A stretch of 64,000 bases of DNA from an uncultured Clostridia bacterium (GTDB lineage: Bacteria; Bacillota; Clostridia; UMGS1810): positions 1-64,000 of the forward strand of contig CAKSJG010000008.1 of NCBI GenBank assembly GCA_934463165.1. Reading direction: 5' to 3'. Positions 18,769-27,621 of this stretch are shown piece by piece. The notes below the pieces were generated by a model, which was given only the letters and a program-made list of their open reading frames with translations, made no database searches and was not told where the DNA came from. Every line of letters starts with the position of its first letter. The stretch's first letter is position 1. Both the position numbers and the translations under genes were made by a program.

Positions 18769-19790
18769 AATTCAACACCGCCGTCTCCTTTTGTTATCTC
18801 GCCGATAATATACGCGTCATTTGCCTTTGAGAGAGCCTTGTCGGCATCTTTTTTATCCACGACAACGCTCATGCCGACGCCCATGTTATATGTATTAAAC
18901 ATATCTCTTTCTGGGATGTTTCCGAGTTTTGAAAGAAGATTAAAAATCGGGTGAACCTTTACGGACGATTTATCTATTTTTGCCGTGAAGCCTTTCGGAA
19001 TACTGCGCGGAATATTTTCATAAAATCCGCCTCCCGTTATGTGTGACACAGCCTTTGGAGTTACCTTTTCGCATATTGCCGCAATGTCTTTTACATATAT
19101 TCTTGTTGGAGTGAGAAGCTCCTCGCCTATTGTTTTGCCGAGTTCACCGCTGTATACCGAAAGATCTTTATTTTCAACGTCAAAAACTTTGCGGACAAGG
19201 GAATATCCGTTTGAATGAATACCCGACGACGGAAGAGCTATGATAACATCGCCCTCGCATATTGTCTTATTATCAAAAATTTTTGATTTATCTGCCATGC
19301 CTACCGCAAATCCGGCAAGGTCATATTCATTTTCGGGATAAAATCCCGGCATCTCGGCAGTTTCGCCGCCGATAAGAGCAGCGCCGGACTGAACACAACC
19401 CTCAGCAACACCGGATACAATCGATGCGATACGCTCCGGAACATTTTTGCCGCATGCTATATAATCCAGGAAGAAAAGCGGCTTTGCACCGCAGCAAATT
19501 ACATCGTTTACACACATGGCAACACAGTCTATTCCGACTGTATCGTGTTTATCCATAACAAAAGCTATTTTGAGCTTTGTGCCGACTCCGTCAGTACCGC
19601 TGACAAGCACAGGCTCTTTAACACCCGAAAGATTCGGCATAAACAATCCGCCGAAGCCGCCTATGTCCGAAAGAGCGCCGTCGGTTAAGGTGCGGTCAAC
19701 ATGCTTTTTCATAAGCTTTACCGCGTTATAGCCTGCAGTGATATCTACCCCTGCCGCCGCATAGCTTGCTGAATGTGAATCTGAATTCAT
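18762..19790 (-). CDS. purM: Phosphoribosylformylglycinamidine cyclo-ligase (AIR synthetase)
   Basis: This 342-residue enzyme closes the imidazole ring to form AIR. Hallmarks are SYAAAGVDITAGYNAVKLMK at the start, VSGTDGVGTKLKIA, the GGETAEMPGFY motif and HITGGGFYENIPR. The stop overlaps purN. The start is preceded by GGAAAGGAA, 19 nt after purC. No purF is present between purC and purM, where many Clostridia carry it. Confidence 0.97.
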   Translation of the reverse strand: MNSDSHSASYAAAGVDITAGYNAVKLMKKHVDRTLTDGALSDIGGFGGLFMPNLSGVKEPVLVSGTDGVGTKLKIAFVMDKHDTVGIDCVAMCVNDVICCGAKPLFFLDYIACGKNVPERIASIVSGVAEGCVQSGAALIGGETAEMPGFYPENEYDLAGFAVGMADKSKIFDNKTICEGDVIIALPSSGIHSNGYSLVRKVFDVENKDLSVYSGELGKTIGEELLTPTRIYVKDIAAICEKVTPKAVSHITGGGFYENIPRSIPKGFTAKIDKSSVKVHPIFNLLSKLGNIPERDMFNTYNMGVGMSVVVDKKDADKALSKANDAYIIGEITKGDGGVELC

Positions 19791-19809
19791 AGGTTATATT
19801 CCTTTCCGT

Positions 19810-20520
19810 CTATTTATTGAAAATTCTGTTTATCATTTCATTGTATGCATCTTCAACGCCGCCGAGATCTCTGCGGAAACGGTCTTTATCAAGCTTTTCG
19901 TGAGTTTTGCTGTCCCAAAAGCGGCATGTATCGGGTGATATTTCATCGGCAAGAACGATTTTTCCGTCAGCCGTCTTACCGAATTCAAGCTTGAAATCGA
20001 CAAGATCAACATTTAGAGATTTAAAGAATTCTTTCATGACTTCATTTGTTTTAAAAGCCATGCTCTTTATTGTGTCTATTTCTTCCCATGATGCAAGACC
20101 GAGAGCTACTGCGTGGTATGAATTGATGAGCGGATCTCCGAGATCGTCGTTTTTATATGAAAACTCTATGGTCGGCTCGGGAAAAACAATACCCTCGTCA
20201 ACGCCGTAACGTTTTGAAAAAGATCCTGCGGAAATGTTACGGATTATGACTTCAAGCGGAACAATCGTCACCTTTTTTACCAGGGTTTCGCGCTCCGAAA
20301 GCTCCTCGACAAGATGAGTCGGCACGCCGTGTTCTTCAAGAAGCTTCATCATGAAGTTGGTAATGCGGTTGTTGATTACGCCTTTGCCCTGAATAGTTCC
20401 CTTTTTGAGACCGTTAAATGCGGTTGCATCATCCTTATAGTCAACGATGCAAAGCTCGGGATCCGTTGTGGCAAAAACCTTTTTTGCCTTTCCTTCGTAA
20501 AGCTGATTTGTCTTTTCCAT
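19810..20520 (-). CDS. purC: SAICAR synthase
   Basis: This 236-residue ATP-dependent ligase couples CAIR and aspartate. Motifs are LYEGKAKKVFAT at the N-terminus, EVIIRNISAGSF, LVDFKLEFGK and DEISPDTCRFWD near the C-terminus. The length equals the usual short bacterial form. GAAAGGAAG precedes the ATG; purE lies 52 nt upstream. Confidence 0.97.
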   Translation of the reverse strand: MEKTNQLYEGKAKKVFATTDPELCIVDYKDDATAFNGLKKGTIQGKGVINNRITNFMMKLLEEHGVPTHLVEELSERETLVKKVTIVPLEVIIRNISAGSFSKRYGVDEGIVFPEPTIEFSYKNDDLGDPLINSYHAVALGLASWEEIDTIKSMAFKTNEVMKEFFKSLNVDLVDFKLEFGKTADGKIVLADEISPDTCRFWDSKTHEKLDKDRFRRDLGGVEDAYNEMINRIFNK

Positions 20521-20572
20521 AAAATTTTCTTCCTTTCGTGTTTTTAATCTGAAAAAGCATGAATTTCCAGAT

Positions 20573-21058
20573 TCAAAATTTTTCTTTCATTTTTTTATCT
20601 TTTTCGATGACAGCCTCGGTCATTTCGGTGCGCATTTGTGTGAGTTTTTTTGCGAGGGAATCATCCGACAGCGCAAGGATCTGTGCTGCAAGAATTGCCG
20701 CATTTGCGGATGCGTCTATGCCTACCGTTGCAACCGGCATGCCGCTCGGCATCTGAACCGTGGCAAGGAGGGCATCGATACCCATAAGCGATGCGCCGAC
20801 GGGGATCCCTATAACCGGGAGGATTGTATTTGCCGCAAGGATTCCGGCAAGGTGCGCCGCCTTTCCCGCTGCGGCGATAATAACGCCGAAGCCGTTTTCT
20901 GCGGCATTTGAGGCAAATTCAATTGCCTGCATGGGAGTACGATGCGCGCTTATTACACGAACCTCAAATTCTATGCCGAGATCTTTAAACTTGTCGATTG
21001 CCGGCATAAGGACAGGCAGATCGCTGTCACTGCCCATTATAACAGCTGCTTTTTTCAT
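20573..21058 (-). CDS. purE: 5-(carboxyamino)imidazole ribonucleotide mutase
   Basis: Class I PurE of 161 residues, converting N5-CAIR to CAIR. GSDSDLPVL, the HRTP motif (VISAHRTPMQAIEFA) and GIPVGASLMGIDALLATVQMP are diagnostic. The frame stays open further upstream, but AAAGGAG lies 8 nt before the ATG at 21058, and the upstream part is the riboswitch leader, so this start is firm. Class I enzymes work with PurK, which is not in this window. It is the first gene of the operon. Confidence 0.96.
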   Translation of the reverse strand: MKKAAVIMGSDSDLPVLMPAIDKFKDLGIEFEVRVISAHRTPMQAIEFASNAAENGFGVIIAAAGKAAHLAGILAANTILPVIGIPVGASLMGIDALLATVQMPSGMPVATVGIDASANAAILAAQILALSDDSLAKKLTQMRTEMTEAVIEKDKKMKEKF

Positions 21059-21080
21059 AAGTAGAACTCCTTTCGGTATT

Positions 21081-21113
21081 AAAAAAATAAACGCAGAAAA
21101 AACACTCTGCGTT
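21081..21113 (-). terminator. Riboswitch-controlled intrinsic terminator before purE
   Basis: AACGCAGA and TCTGCGTT form an 8-bp stem around an 8-nt loop, followed by TATTTTTTT, about 25 nt before the purE start. It is positioned as the expression platform of the upstream purine aptamer, so bound guanine would end transcription here. Confidence 0.85.
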
Positions 21114-21178
21114 ATGATACACCGGCAGCATATATGCATATATGCAAATACGGGAACATATACTGCTTCCGTTACCAA

Positions 21179-21249
21179 TGACCATAGTACGGCAATTTAC
21201 GGCTGCCGCGCAGAGACTTCCGCCCCGTATCAGCGGAATTGTATGGATA
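21179..21249 (-). promoter_or_regulatory. Guanine-type purine riboswitch aptamer
   Basis: Read on the minus strand, the three-way junction fits the purine class. P1 is CCATA with TATGG. P2 is TTCCGC with GCGGAA, capped by L2 TGATACGG. P3 is CGGCA with TGCCG, capped by L3 GCCGTAAAT. J2/3 is GTCTCTGC. J3/1 is TACTATGG, with a C at the specificity position 74, so guanine or hypoxanthine is expected. The core pair 22-52, normally U-A, appears as C-G. The sequence between the aptamer and the terminator contains repeats of GCATATAT that could form the antiterminator. Confidence 0.85.
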
Positions 21250-21270
21250 AATATTTTACTTCTTTCGGTT

Positions 21271-21299
21271 AGTATAACATACATGAATATTTATTTCAA
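21271..21299 (-). promoter_or_regulatory. Promoter of the purine operon
   Basis: TTGAAA (21294-21299), 17-nt spacer and TATACT (21271-21276) on the minus strand, placing the start of transcription just ahead of the riboswitch aptamer. Confidence 0.75.
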
Positions 21300-21396
21300 T
21301 AGTAAATATACATAATTTTAAAATACTTCTTGCGTTTTTGCCGATTTAATGGTATTGTGTAATCAGAATATCGGAGCAGCTGCCCGATAATGCATA

Positions 21397-21432
21397 AAAT
21401 AAGCTCGGTCCGCACGGACTGAGCTTATTTCG
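21397..21432 (-). terminator. Terminator after the GH29 gene
   Basis: AAATAAGCTCAGTCCG and CGGACCGAGCTTATTT form a strong stem with one mismatch around a short loop, about 55 nt past the fucosidase stop, followed by T-rich sequence on the minus strand. Confidence 0.75.
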
Positions 21433-21484
21433 CGTCAGCAACAAATTTATTTTCAGAAAATCAACCGTTGTCAACCTCTTATTT

Positions 21485-22717
21485 TTAAGCGTTGTAAAAC
21501 AGCTCTATATTTTTTATTTTATGAGGTCCGGTTTCTTTTTCTATGACGATATCAACTCTTTCGGTTCTGAATGTCGGTATTTTGCAAATGTGCTTATGGC
21601 CTATTGTGCTGCTTTCATATACCTTTATCGGTTTGCCGTATGAAAAAGGATAAAGACATATGCTGAATTTTTCCACGTGTTCACCGAAGCTCATATCCTC
21701 TTCAAGAACTACATAATTTACCAATGTATTCTCTTTGAGCTTTACGGAATACGTATTTTCGTTTCTTTCTGTATTTTTAATATCTGCAATGGGGTCGGAA
21801 AATATTTCTTTTATTTTTTTTCCGAATTCAACTACCCTTGCCGCGTCTTCATCCGGAAGAAGTCCGCGCCTGTCGGGGCCGATGTTTAAAAGCAGATTTG
21901 CCCCTCGGCCAACCGAATACATATACAGTCCCAACAGCTCATCAACGCTTTTGAGCGTATGAAGATCATTATCACTGTAAAACCAGTTTTCCAGCCTTAT
22001 TCGGCAGTCACATTCTGCCGGCAGAAATCTTTCGGCTTTCAATGTGTCGAGCTCATCTGTCGATACAGAAAAATCAAGCTCATTTGTGATATTGTGATTA
22101 GGCATGCTTACCATTCCCGATTCATTGCCTGCCCAGCGTGTATCGGGATCCCACATATTAAAAATTAATATATAGGGCTGCATTTTTCGTATTTCATCAA
22201 TAATTCTTACGGTGTCATATTCATGTCCTTCGCTTCCGTTTCCGTCAAACCACAAATAATCTATTTTTCCGTAGTTTGTCAAAAGCTCCGACAACTGGTT
22301 GATAAAATAATCGTCATATTCTCTGCCGTTCATCCTGTCTGATCCGAACTGAGCGGGCGAATAATATAAACCTATCTTCATACCATATTCTCTGCATGCG
22401 TCTGTAAATTCTTTTACGACATCTCCGCTGCCGTCTTTCCACGGGGTACCGGCAACGGAATAATCCGTATACTTTGACGGCCAGTTTGCAAATCCGTCAT
22501 GGTGCTTACACACCAAAATTGCATACCTTGCGCCCGCCTGCTTAACCGTTCTTATCCACTGCCTGCAATCCAATGATGTCGGGTTGAATTTATCAAGCGA
22601 CATTTCCTGCATGTCCCAATCTTTGTGGCCTTCATAGAATGTCCTTATACCAAAATGAAAAAACGCCCCGAATTCCCAGTCCATAAATTCCAGTTGTTCT
22701 TTTTTTACAGCTCTCAT
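21485..22717 (-). CDS. GH29-type alpha-L-fucosidase, cytoplasmic
   Basis: This 410-residue protein shows the GH29 barrel: FGAFFHFGIRTFYEG near the start, GARYAILVCKHHDGFANWPSKYTDYSV, and DYLWFDGNGSEG with the nucleophile Asp158. No signal peptide is present, so it would act inside the cell on imported fucosides. It lacks the long C-terminal modules of secreted fucosidases; the last 80 residues form only a short beta domain. It stands beside an alpha/beta hydrolase and remnants of another glycosidase locus, which suggests a decayed glycan-use cluster. Confidence 0.85.
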   Translation of the reverse strand: MRAVKKEQLEFMDWEFGAFFHFGIRTFYEGHKDWDMQEMSLDKFNPTSLDCRQWIRTVKQAGARYAILVCKHHDGFANWPSKYTDYSVAGTPWKDGSGDVVKEFTDACREYGMKIGLYYSPAQFGSDRMNGREYDDYFINQLSELLTNYGKIDYLWFDGNGSEGHEYDTVRIIDEIRKMQPYILIFNMWDPDTRWAGNESGMVSMPNHNITNELDFSVSTDELDTLKAERFLPAECDCRIRLENWFYSDNDLHTLKSVDELLGLYMYSVGRGANLLLNIGPDRRGLLPDEDAARVVEFGKKIKEIFSDPIADIKNTERNENTYSVKLKENTLVNYVVLEEDMSFGEHVEKFSICLYPFSYGKPIKVYESSTIGHKHICKIPTFRTERVDIVIEKETGPHKIKNIELFYNA

Positions 22718-22788
22718 ATATATTCCCCTTATCTTTTTTTTAATTAAAAATCAGATTCAATTTGCAAAGTATAATTCGTCCTTATAAA

Positions 22789-23502
22789 TTATAAAGCATT
22801 ATTTTCCAAGAAATCCGCAATTATTTCGGGGGTATCAAGTCCGTGCGGATGATGACCGCAGTTATCTTTGCCTATCGACAAAATGCATCCTCTGTTTTTC
22901 TTATAAAAGTTATCAAGAATCATGCCGTTTTCACAATACGGTACCACCGTGTCATCCTTACCGTATACCAAAACAACGGGGAGCTTATTTTCAAGCAAAA
23001 TGTCCAGCTTATCAATCGGGTGCTCACGGTAACAAATAAGCTCCGACATCGTCACTCCCGTTGCCTCTTTAAACTCATCAAACATACCGTAATCTTCGCT
23101 CAGACCCAAAGCCGCAGGACATGACAAGAGATTCAACACCGGCGCGTCAAGGTAAAGCGCCGATACCATATCCGGATATTTTGCGGCAAATTTAACTGCA
23201 AAAAGTCCACCGCAGCTCATTCCGACAGGAATGCATTTTTTTGACAATCCGTATTTTTTTGAAATATACTCCGAAAATTCCGCTTTAATATCGAGATCTT
23301 CATCCAAACACCAGCGATTTTTATTTTCTATAAAAGCAAGATGCCAGCCTCGGTTTACCATTTCTGTTTCAAGATTTGGGAAAGCATCCCAATATTCGGT
23401 TTTTAAAAGCCATTTTCCGTTTGATTTTTCTTTATCGGGAAAAACGACTATTGCTTTTCTGTTTTTAAATTCAAAGTTCTCACATTCAAAATTATGCCAC
23501 AT
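22789..23502 (-). CDS. Alpha/beta hydrolase (esterase/peptidase-like)
   Basis: This 237-residue cytoplasmic protein has the nucleophile elbow GMSCGG (Ser96), an acid in YGKDDTVVPY (Asp183/184) and a late histidine cluster (CGHHPHG, His217-220), which is a complete catalytic triad. The fold and length match small alpha/beta hydrolases of the esterase or S9-like group. GGAGGAG precedes the start. It lies 71 nt upstream of the fucosidase and may deacylate sugars or glycosides, but the substrate is unknown. Confidence 0.7.
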   Translation of the reverse strand: MWHNFECENFEFKNRKAIVVFPDKEKSNGKWLLKTEYWDAFPNLETEMVNRGWHLAFIENKNRWCLDEDLDIKAEFSEYISKKYGLSKKCIPVGMSCGGLFAVKFAAKYPDMVSALYLDAPVLNLLSCPAALGLSEDYGMFDEFKEATGVTMSELICYREHPIDKLDILLENKLPVVLVYGKDDTVVPYCENGMILDNFYKKNRGCILSIGKDNCGHHPHGLDTPEIIADFLENNAL

Positions 23503-23551
23503 ATCTGCTCCTCCGCAACATTAAAATATTATTGATTATTATACATCATTT

Positions 23552-23914
23552 TTAAAATTCATTCAAGACCTTTTTTCCGTCAAGCCATGCTATCATATTG
23601 TTAACAAGTAAATTCCAGCTTTGAAAATCCGGATTGCAAACACCGATGCCGCTGTCGGGATCATAATATTCATGCATTTCTCCGCTTATCTCAATATCTC
23701 TGCCGTATAACCTGACCGTTTTTTCGGCAAGCCTTTTTGCAATATCAATGTAACCGTATTTTAAAAGGGATCTGAAACAAACATAATTTACCACTCCCCA
23801 AACCGGTCCCGTCCAGCATGACGGATTTGATGAGGCTGTAACCCTGTACATCTGCTCGCATTTTGAAAGCGAACGAACCCCGAAATTACTCCAAAAAGTC
23901 CTTTCACACAGCAT
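23552..23914 (-). pseudogene. 3' fragment of a GH63-like glycoside hydrolase
   Basis: The frame encodes only the last 120 residues of a toroid hydrolase: FGVRSLSK, then NPSCWTGPVWGVVNYVCF, GEMHEYYDPDSGIG and FQSWNLLVNNMIAW. These are characteristic of the C-terminal catalytic region of GH63/GH37-like enzymes acting on alpha-glucosides. The other several hundred residues are missing. The upstream edge runs directly into a response-regulator fragment at about 23914, which points to a deletion. It is not expected to be functional. Confidence 0.75.
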
Positions 23915-24519
23915 ATTTTCATTACAAAATCCGAAAATCCGCAATTATAATATTTTTGAAAAAGTGTTGAGCAATAGCTCGGGTTAAGATCAAAATCCTT
24001 AGATACAACTTCCAGGCGCAGTTTAAGGTCAATATTGTTTATAAGATAATTTATCATTTTCAGGAACTTATCGTTGTCTATATTTTTTCCGATGTTTTTT
24101 ATCTCATATTTTTTCAGCTTGTCAACAGCCTTGAACGTACCATGTTCCTCATCTAGCATTTCTTTAAGCTTTGATAATATCTCATCTGCTCTTTCAAGCG
24201 AAACAGGCTTAATACAATACTCACACGCACCGTATTTCATTGCGCTCTGGGCATATTCAAATTTCGGAAAAGCGCTTACTACCACAAACTTTATTTTTTT
24301 TCTTTTAGATACATCTTTCATAAGATCAATCCCGGAAAAATTATCCATTTGTATATCCGTAAACACAACATCAACTTTTTGATTTAATATTGCTTCCAAT
24401 GCTTCTTCGCCCGATGTATATTCACCGATAACCTCAAAACCGTACTTATCCCATTTAAAGATTTTTCTTATACCGCTAAGAGCCCATATCTCATCGTCTA
24501 CCAGAATAACCTTATACAA
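23915..24519 (-). pseudogene. Truncated YesN-type response regulator
   Basis: The N-terminal receiver domain is intact (acidic pocket ILVDDE, phosphoacceptor Asp55 in VVFTDIQMD, Lys104 in CIKPV). After a linker, only the first half of an AraC-type DNA-binding domain remains (LEVVSKDFDLNPSYCSTLFQ..SDFVMKI). The frame then continues about 40 residues out of frame through the GH63-like fragment and ends near 23788. The lost part contains the second helix-turn-helix, so DNA binding should be impaired. YesN-type regulators usually sit with a histidine kinase and sugar transporter; none is left here. Confidence 0.75.
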
Positions 24520-24584
24520 TTTAACACACCCTTTTCGTTAATATATTGTGCAAACCTTTTATAAAAATTCCCGATAATAAATTT

Positions 24585-24613
24585 AAATTATCACATTTAA
24601 ATTAAATTGTCAA
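24585..24613 (-). promoter_or_regulatory. Promoter of the truncated response regulator
   Basis: TTGACA (24608-24613), 17-nt spacer and TAATTT (24585-24590) on the minus strand, about 65 nt before the ATG. The rest of 24614-24740 shows no further feature. Confidence 0.55.
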
Positions 24614-24740
24614 TGTAATTTTATTTGTTTTTGTAATATCCTGCGTCTGCAGACCGTTTTAATGACCTTTGCTTTAAAAATATGCCTATTATCCCCCTGC
24701 AGACACTTGTACATATCGTTACGTACAAAATTTCAATTAA

Positions 24741-24796
24741 AAAAAAGACCTTACAATCGTCAGATTTCTGTCAATTGATTGCAAGGTCTTTTTTTG
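24741..24796 (-). terminator. Terminator of asnA-asnS
   Basis: AAAGACCTTGCAATC and GATTGTAAGGTCTTT form a 15-bp stem with one G-T pair around an 18-nt loop, followed by a T-run on the minus strand, about 35 nt beyond the asnS stop. Confidence 0.85.
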
Positions 24797-24829
24797 TAAT
24801 TATATAATATCTAAAGCTTTAAACTCAAT

Positions 24830-26218
24830 TTAAAATTCCGCATTTCCGACGGTTCTCGGGAACGGGAGCACGTCTCTGATGTTTGACATTCCCGTAAGAT
24901 ACATTACTGCTCTTTCAAATCCGAGACCGTAGCCTGCATGTTTTGTGCCTCCGTATCTGCGAAGGTCCAGATACCAGCTGTAATCTTCTTCCTTAAGGTC
25001 GAGCTCTTTCATCCTCGAGGTGAGAACGTCATAGCGTTCTTCTCTCTGGCTTCCGCCGATTATCTCGCCGATTCCCGGCACAAGGCAATCCATAGCGGCA
25101 ACGGTTTTTCCGTCATCGTTAAGACGCATATAAAACGCTTTAATCTCCTTGGGATAGTCCGTAACAAACACGGGGCGCTTGAATATTTCTTCAGTAAGAT
25201 ATCTTTCGTGTTCTGTCTGAAGATCGCTGCCCCATTCCACGGGGTAATCAAAGTTTGCATTGTTTTTCTTAAGAAGCTCTATAGCTTCGGTATATGTTAC
25301 TCTGCCGAAATCCGAGTTTACTATGGAATGGAGTCTGTCAAGAAGACCTTTGTCTATAAAGCTGTTGAAGAACTGCATCTCTTCGGGTGCATTTTCCAAA
25401 ACATAATTTATAACAAACTTAAGCATGTCTTCCGCAAGGTTCATATCATCCTCAAGATCCGCAAAGGCTATTTCGGGTTCTATCATCCAAAATTCTGCTG
25501 CATGTCTTGTAGTATTGGAATTTTCCGCTCTGAATGTCGGTCCGAATGTATATACATTTCTGAATGCCATTGCATACGTTTCGGCATTAAGCTGACCGCT
25601 TACCGTAAGATTTGTACTTTTTCCGAAAAAATCTTCGCTGTAGTCCACCTTGCCGTCTTTCATCGGGGGATTTGCCGGGTCAATCGTTGTAACTCTGAAC
25701 ATTTCGCCTGCGCCCTCGCAGTCACTTCCGGTTATGATCGGAGTGTGAGTATAGACAAAGCCTCTTTCGTTGAAAAACTTATGTATGGCATATGCCGCAA
25801 GGCTTCTTACTCTGAAAACCGCCGAAAAGGTATTCGTTCTGGGTCTGAGGTGAGCAATAGTCCTCAAAAATTCAAGCGAGTGTCTTTTCTTCTGAAGCGG
25901 ATAGTCCGATGTTGACATTCCCTCAATCTCTATTTTGGCAGCTTTAACTTCAAACGGCTGCTTTGCATCGGGCGTAAGCACGAGCTTGCCCGTGATGTTA
26001 AGCGCTGCGCCGACATTCATTGAAGCAATCTGCTTATAGTTATCTATAAATTCGCTTTCAAAAACAACCTGTATATTTTTAAAAAAAGTACCGTCGTTTA
26101 TTTCTATAAATCCGAATACATTTGACGAACGTATCGTCCTGATCCATCCCGAAATATAAACTTCCTGTTCGCTGAATTCTTCGGGAGACGCATAAATCTC
26201 TCTGACTGTGGTTTTCAT
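24830..26218 (-). CDS. asnS: Asparaginyl-tRNA synthetase
   Basis: Class IIb aminoacyl-tRNA synthetase of 462 residues that charges tRNA-Asn. An N-terminal OB fold (about 1-105, VYISGWIRTIRSS..FGFIEINDG) reads the anticodon. The catalytic core has motif 2 (TFRAENSNTTRHAAEFWMIE) and motif 3 (GYGLGFERAVMYLTGM). AsnS rather than AspRS is indicated by the HAAEFWMIEPE region and the C-terminal RDVLPFPRTVGNAEF. The gene lies 23 nt after asnA, with GGAGGAAT before its ATG. Confidence 0.96.
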   Translation of the reverse strand: MKTTVREIYASPEEFSEQEVYISGWIRTIRSSNVFGFIEINDGTFFKNIQVVFESEFIDNYKQIASMNVGAALNITGKLVLTPDAKQPFEVKAAKIEIEGMSTSDYPLQKKRHSLEFLRTIAHLRPRTNTFSAVFRVRSLAAYAIHKFFNERGFVYTHTPIITGSDCEGAGEMFRVTTIDPANPPMKDGKVDYSEDFFGKSTNLTVSGQLNAETYAMAFRNVYTFGPTFRAENSNTTRHAAEFWMIEPEIAFADLEDDMNLAEDMLKFVINYVLENAPEEMQFFNSFIDKGLLDRLHSIVNSDFGRVTYTEAIELLKKNNANFDYPVEWGSDLQTEHERYLTEEIFKRPVFVTDYPKEIKAFYMRLNDDGKTVAAMDCLVPGIGEIIGGSQREERYDVLTSRMKELDLKEEDYSWYLDLRRYGGTKHAGYGLGFERAVMYLTGMSNIRDVLPFPRTVGNAEF

Positions 26219-26241
26219 GGTTTTATTCCTCCGATCATATA

Positions 26242-27252
26242 TTACAAAAGTCTGACTCCCGCGCTCTTGCAGGCTTCGGTTGTTTTTTCATCCCATATAC
26301 TGGACTGAACCTCGCCGATGTGAGCGCATCCGAGCATAAGCATACAAAGTCTTGACTGTCCGATACCGCCGCCGATTGTAAGCGGAAGTTCATTATTTAA
26401 AAGCATTTTGTGGAACATCAGCTCTCTTCTGTCGTCGCATCCGGATTCGGTAAGCTGACTTGAAAGAGACTCGGCATCGACTCTGATACCCATTGACGAT
26501 ACCTCGAATGCCGTTTTGAGAGTATCATTCCAGAAGAAAATATCTCCGTTAAGATTCCAGTCGTCATAGTCGGGAGCGCGTCCGTCATGCGGTTTGCCCG
26601 ACTTAAGCTTTCCACCGATCTGCATTATAAATACGGTTTTATGCTCTTTAACAAAGGCATTTTCCCTTTCATGAGGAGTTTTATCGGGATACATATCTTC
26701 AAGCTGCTGAGATGTGACGAATGTTATATCTCTTGAAAGCTCCGTTTTAAGCTGCGGATATTTAACCTTAAGATAATCGCATGTATCGCATATAGCCTTA
26801 ACAATGCACTTTACAACAAGCTTAAGGTAATCGGTATTGCGTGTTTCTCTTGTGATTATTTTTTCCCAGTCCCATTGATCAACATATATGGAATGAAGAT
26901 TGTCAAGCTCTTCATCGCGTCTTATGGCATTCATATCGGTATACAACCCGGAACCAACCTCAAAATCATAATTTTTAAGCGCCAGACGCTTCCACTTTGC
27001 AAGTGAGTGCACAATCTGCGCTTCCTTGCCGACAAACGGAATGTCAAAACTTACCGGTCTCTCCACTCCGTTTAAGTTATCGTTAAGTCCCGAATCCTCC
27101 GTTACAAAAAGAGGTGCCGACACTCTTTTTAAATTAAGTATTGAAGAAAATTCTCTTTGAAATATCTCTTTTATATATGAAATAGCTCTCTGTGTATCAT
27201 ATCTGTCAAGAGTCGCCTTATATCCGTCGGGTATAGATGTTGAAACCATCAA
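26242..27252 (-). CDS. asnA: Aspartate-ammonia ligase (asparagine synthetase A)
   Basis: This 336-residue enzyme makes asparagine from aspartate, ammonia and ATP. It is related to class II tRNA synthetases and has family stretches PVSFDIPFVGKEAQIVHSLAKWKR, DMNAIRRDEELDNLHSIYVDQWDWE and GGGIGQSRLCMLML. Its pairing with asnS in one transcript couples asparagine supply to tRNA charging. The ATG follows AAAGGAG. The leader is only about 50 nt and holds no T-box. Confidence 0.96.
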   Translation of the reverse strand: MMVSTSIPDGYKATLDRYDTQRAISYIKEIFQREFSSILNLKRVSAPLFVTEDSGLNDNLNGVERPVSFDIPFVGKEAQIVHSLAKWKRLALKNYDFEVGSGLYTDMNAIRRDEELDNLHSIYVDQWDWEKIITRETRNTDYLKLVVKCIVKAICDTCDYLKVKYPQLKTELSRDITFVTSQQLEDMYPDKTPHERENAFVKEHKTVFIMQIGGKLKSGKPHDGRAPDYDDWNLNGDIFFWNDTLKTAFEVSSMGIRVDAESLSSQLTESGCDDRRELMFHKMLLNNELPLTIGGGIGQSRLCMLMLGCAHIGEVQSSIWDEKTTEACKSAGVRLL

Positions 27253-27309
27253 AATTCAGCTCCTTTCAATGTATTTTATTTTCACGGTATTACAAAAAAC
27301 TTACTTTTT

Positions 27310-27338
27310 ATAATACATCAAAACCGTCACAAAGTCAA
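27310..27338 (-). promoter_or_regulatory. Promoter of asnA-asnS
   Basis: TTGACT (27333-27338), 17-nt spacer and TATTAT (27310-27315) on the minus strand, leaving a leader of roughly 50 nt. Confidence 0.75.
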
Positions 27339-27426
27339 TAACCATACTAAAATTATTATCAATATTATCAATATTTAACCATAAAAAAAGATTATTTTGT
27401 CTCTTATTTTGAAAAATAATAATTAC

Positions 27427-27474
27427 GTTTATCGGATTATTTGAGGATTACAGCTGTCTGATTTCCCGATAAAC
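27427..27474. other. Hairpin in the asnA-fbp divergent gap
   Basis: A 9-bp inverted repeat (GTTTATCGG / CCGATAAAC) spans 27427-27435 and 27466-27474. The surrounding 27339-27621 is AT-rich and shows nothing else I can name. The function is unknown. Confidence 0.3.
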
Positions 27475-27621
27475 CCGTACTATATGCATTTTATACCGCA
27501 TATATTTTGAAATATTTATAATAAATGCCAAGGGTTATAAGTAATTTCGGTATATTGCAAACCTTTAAAAAGTAAATTATACGCATAACTTTTAAGCAAT
27601 GAAATCCGCCATGTCGGAAGC

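Noticed and set aside
24938..25915. Plus-strand 325-codon frame antisense to asnS
   Set aside because: It mirrors a well-conserved synthetase gene; its cysteine and histidine-rich content is typical of antisense shadow frames.
27253..27340. T-box riboswitch for asnA
   Set aside because: The leader after the mapped promoter is only about 50 nt and the T-box core sequence is absent.
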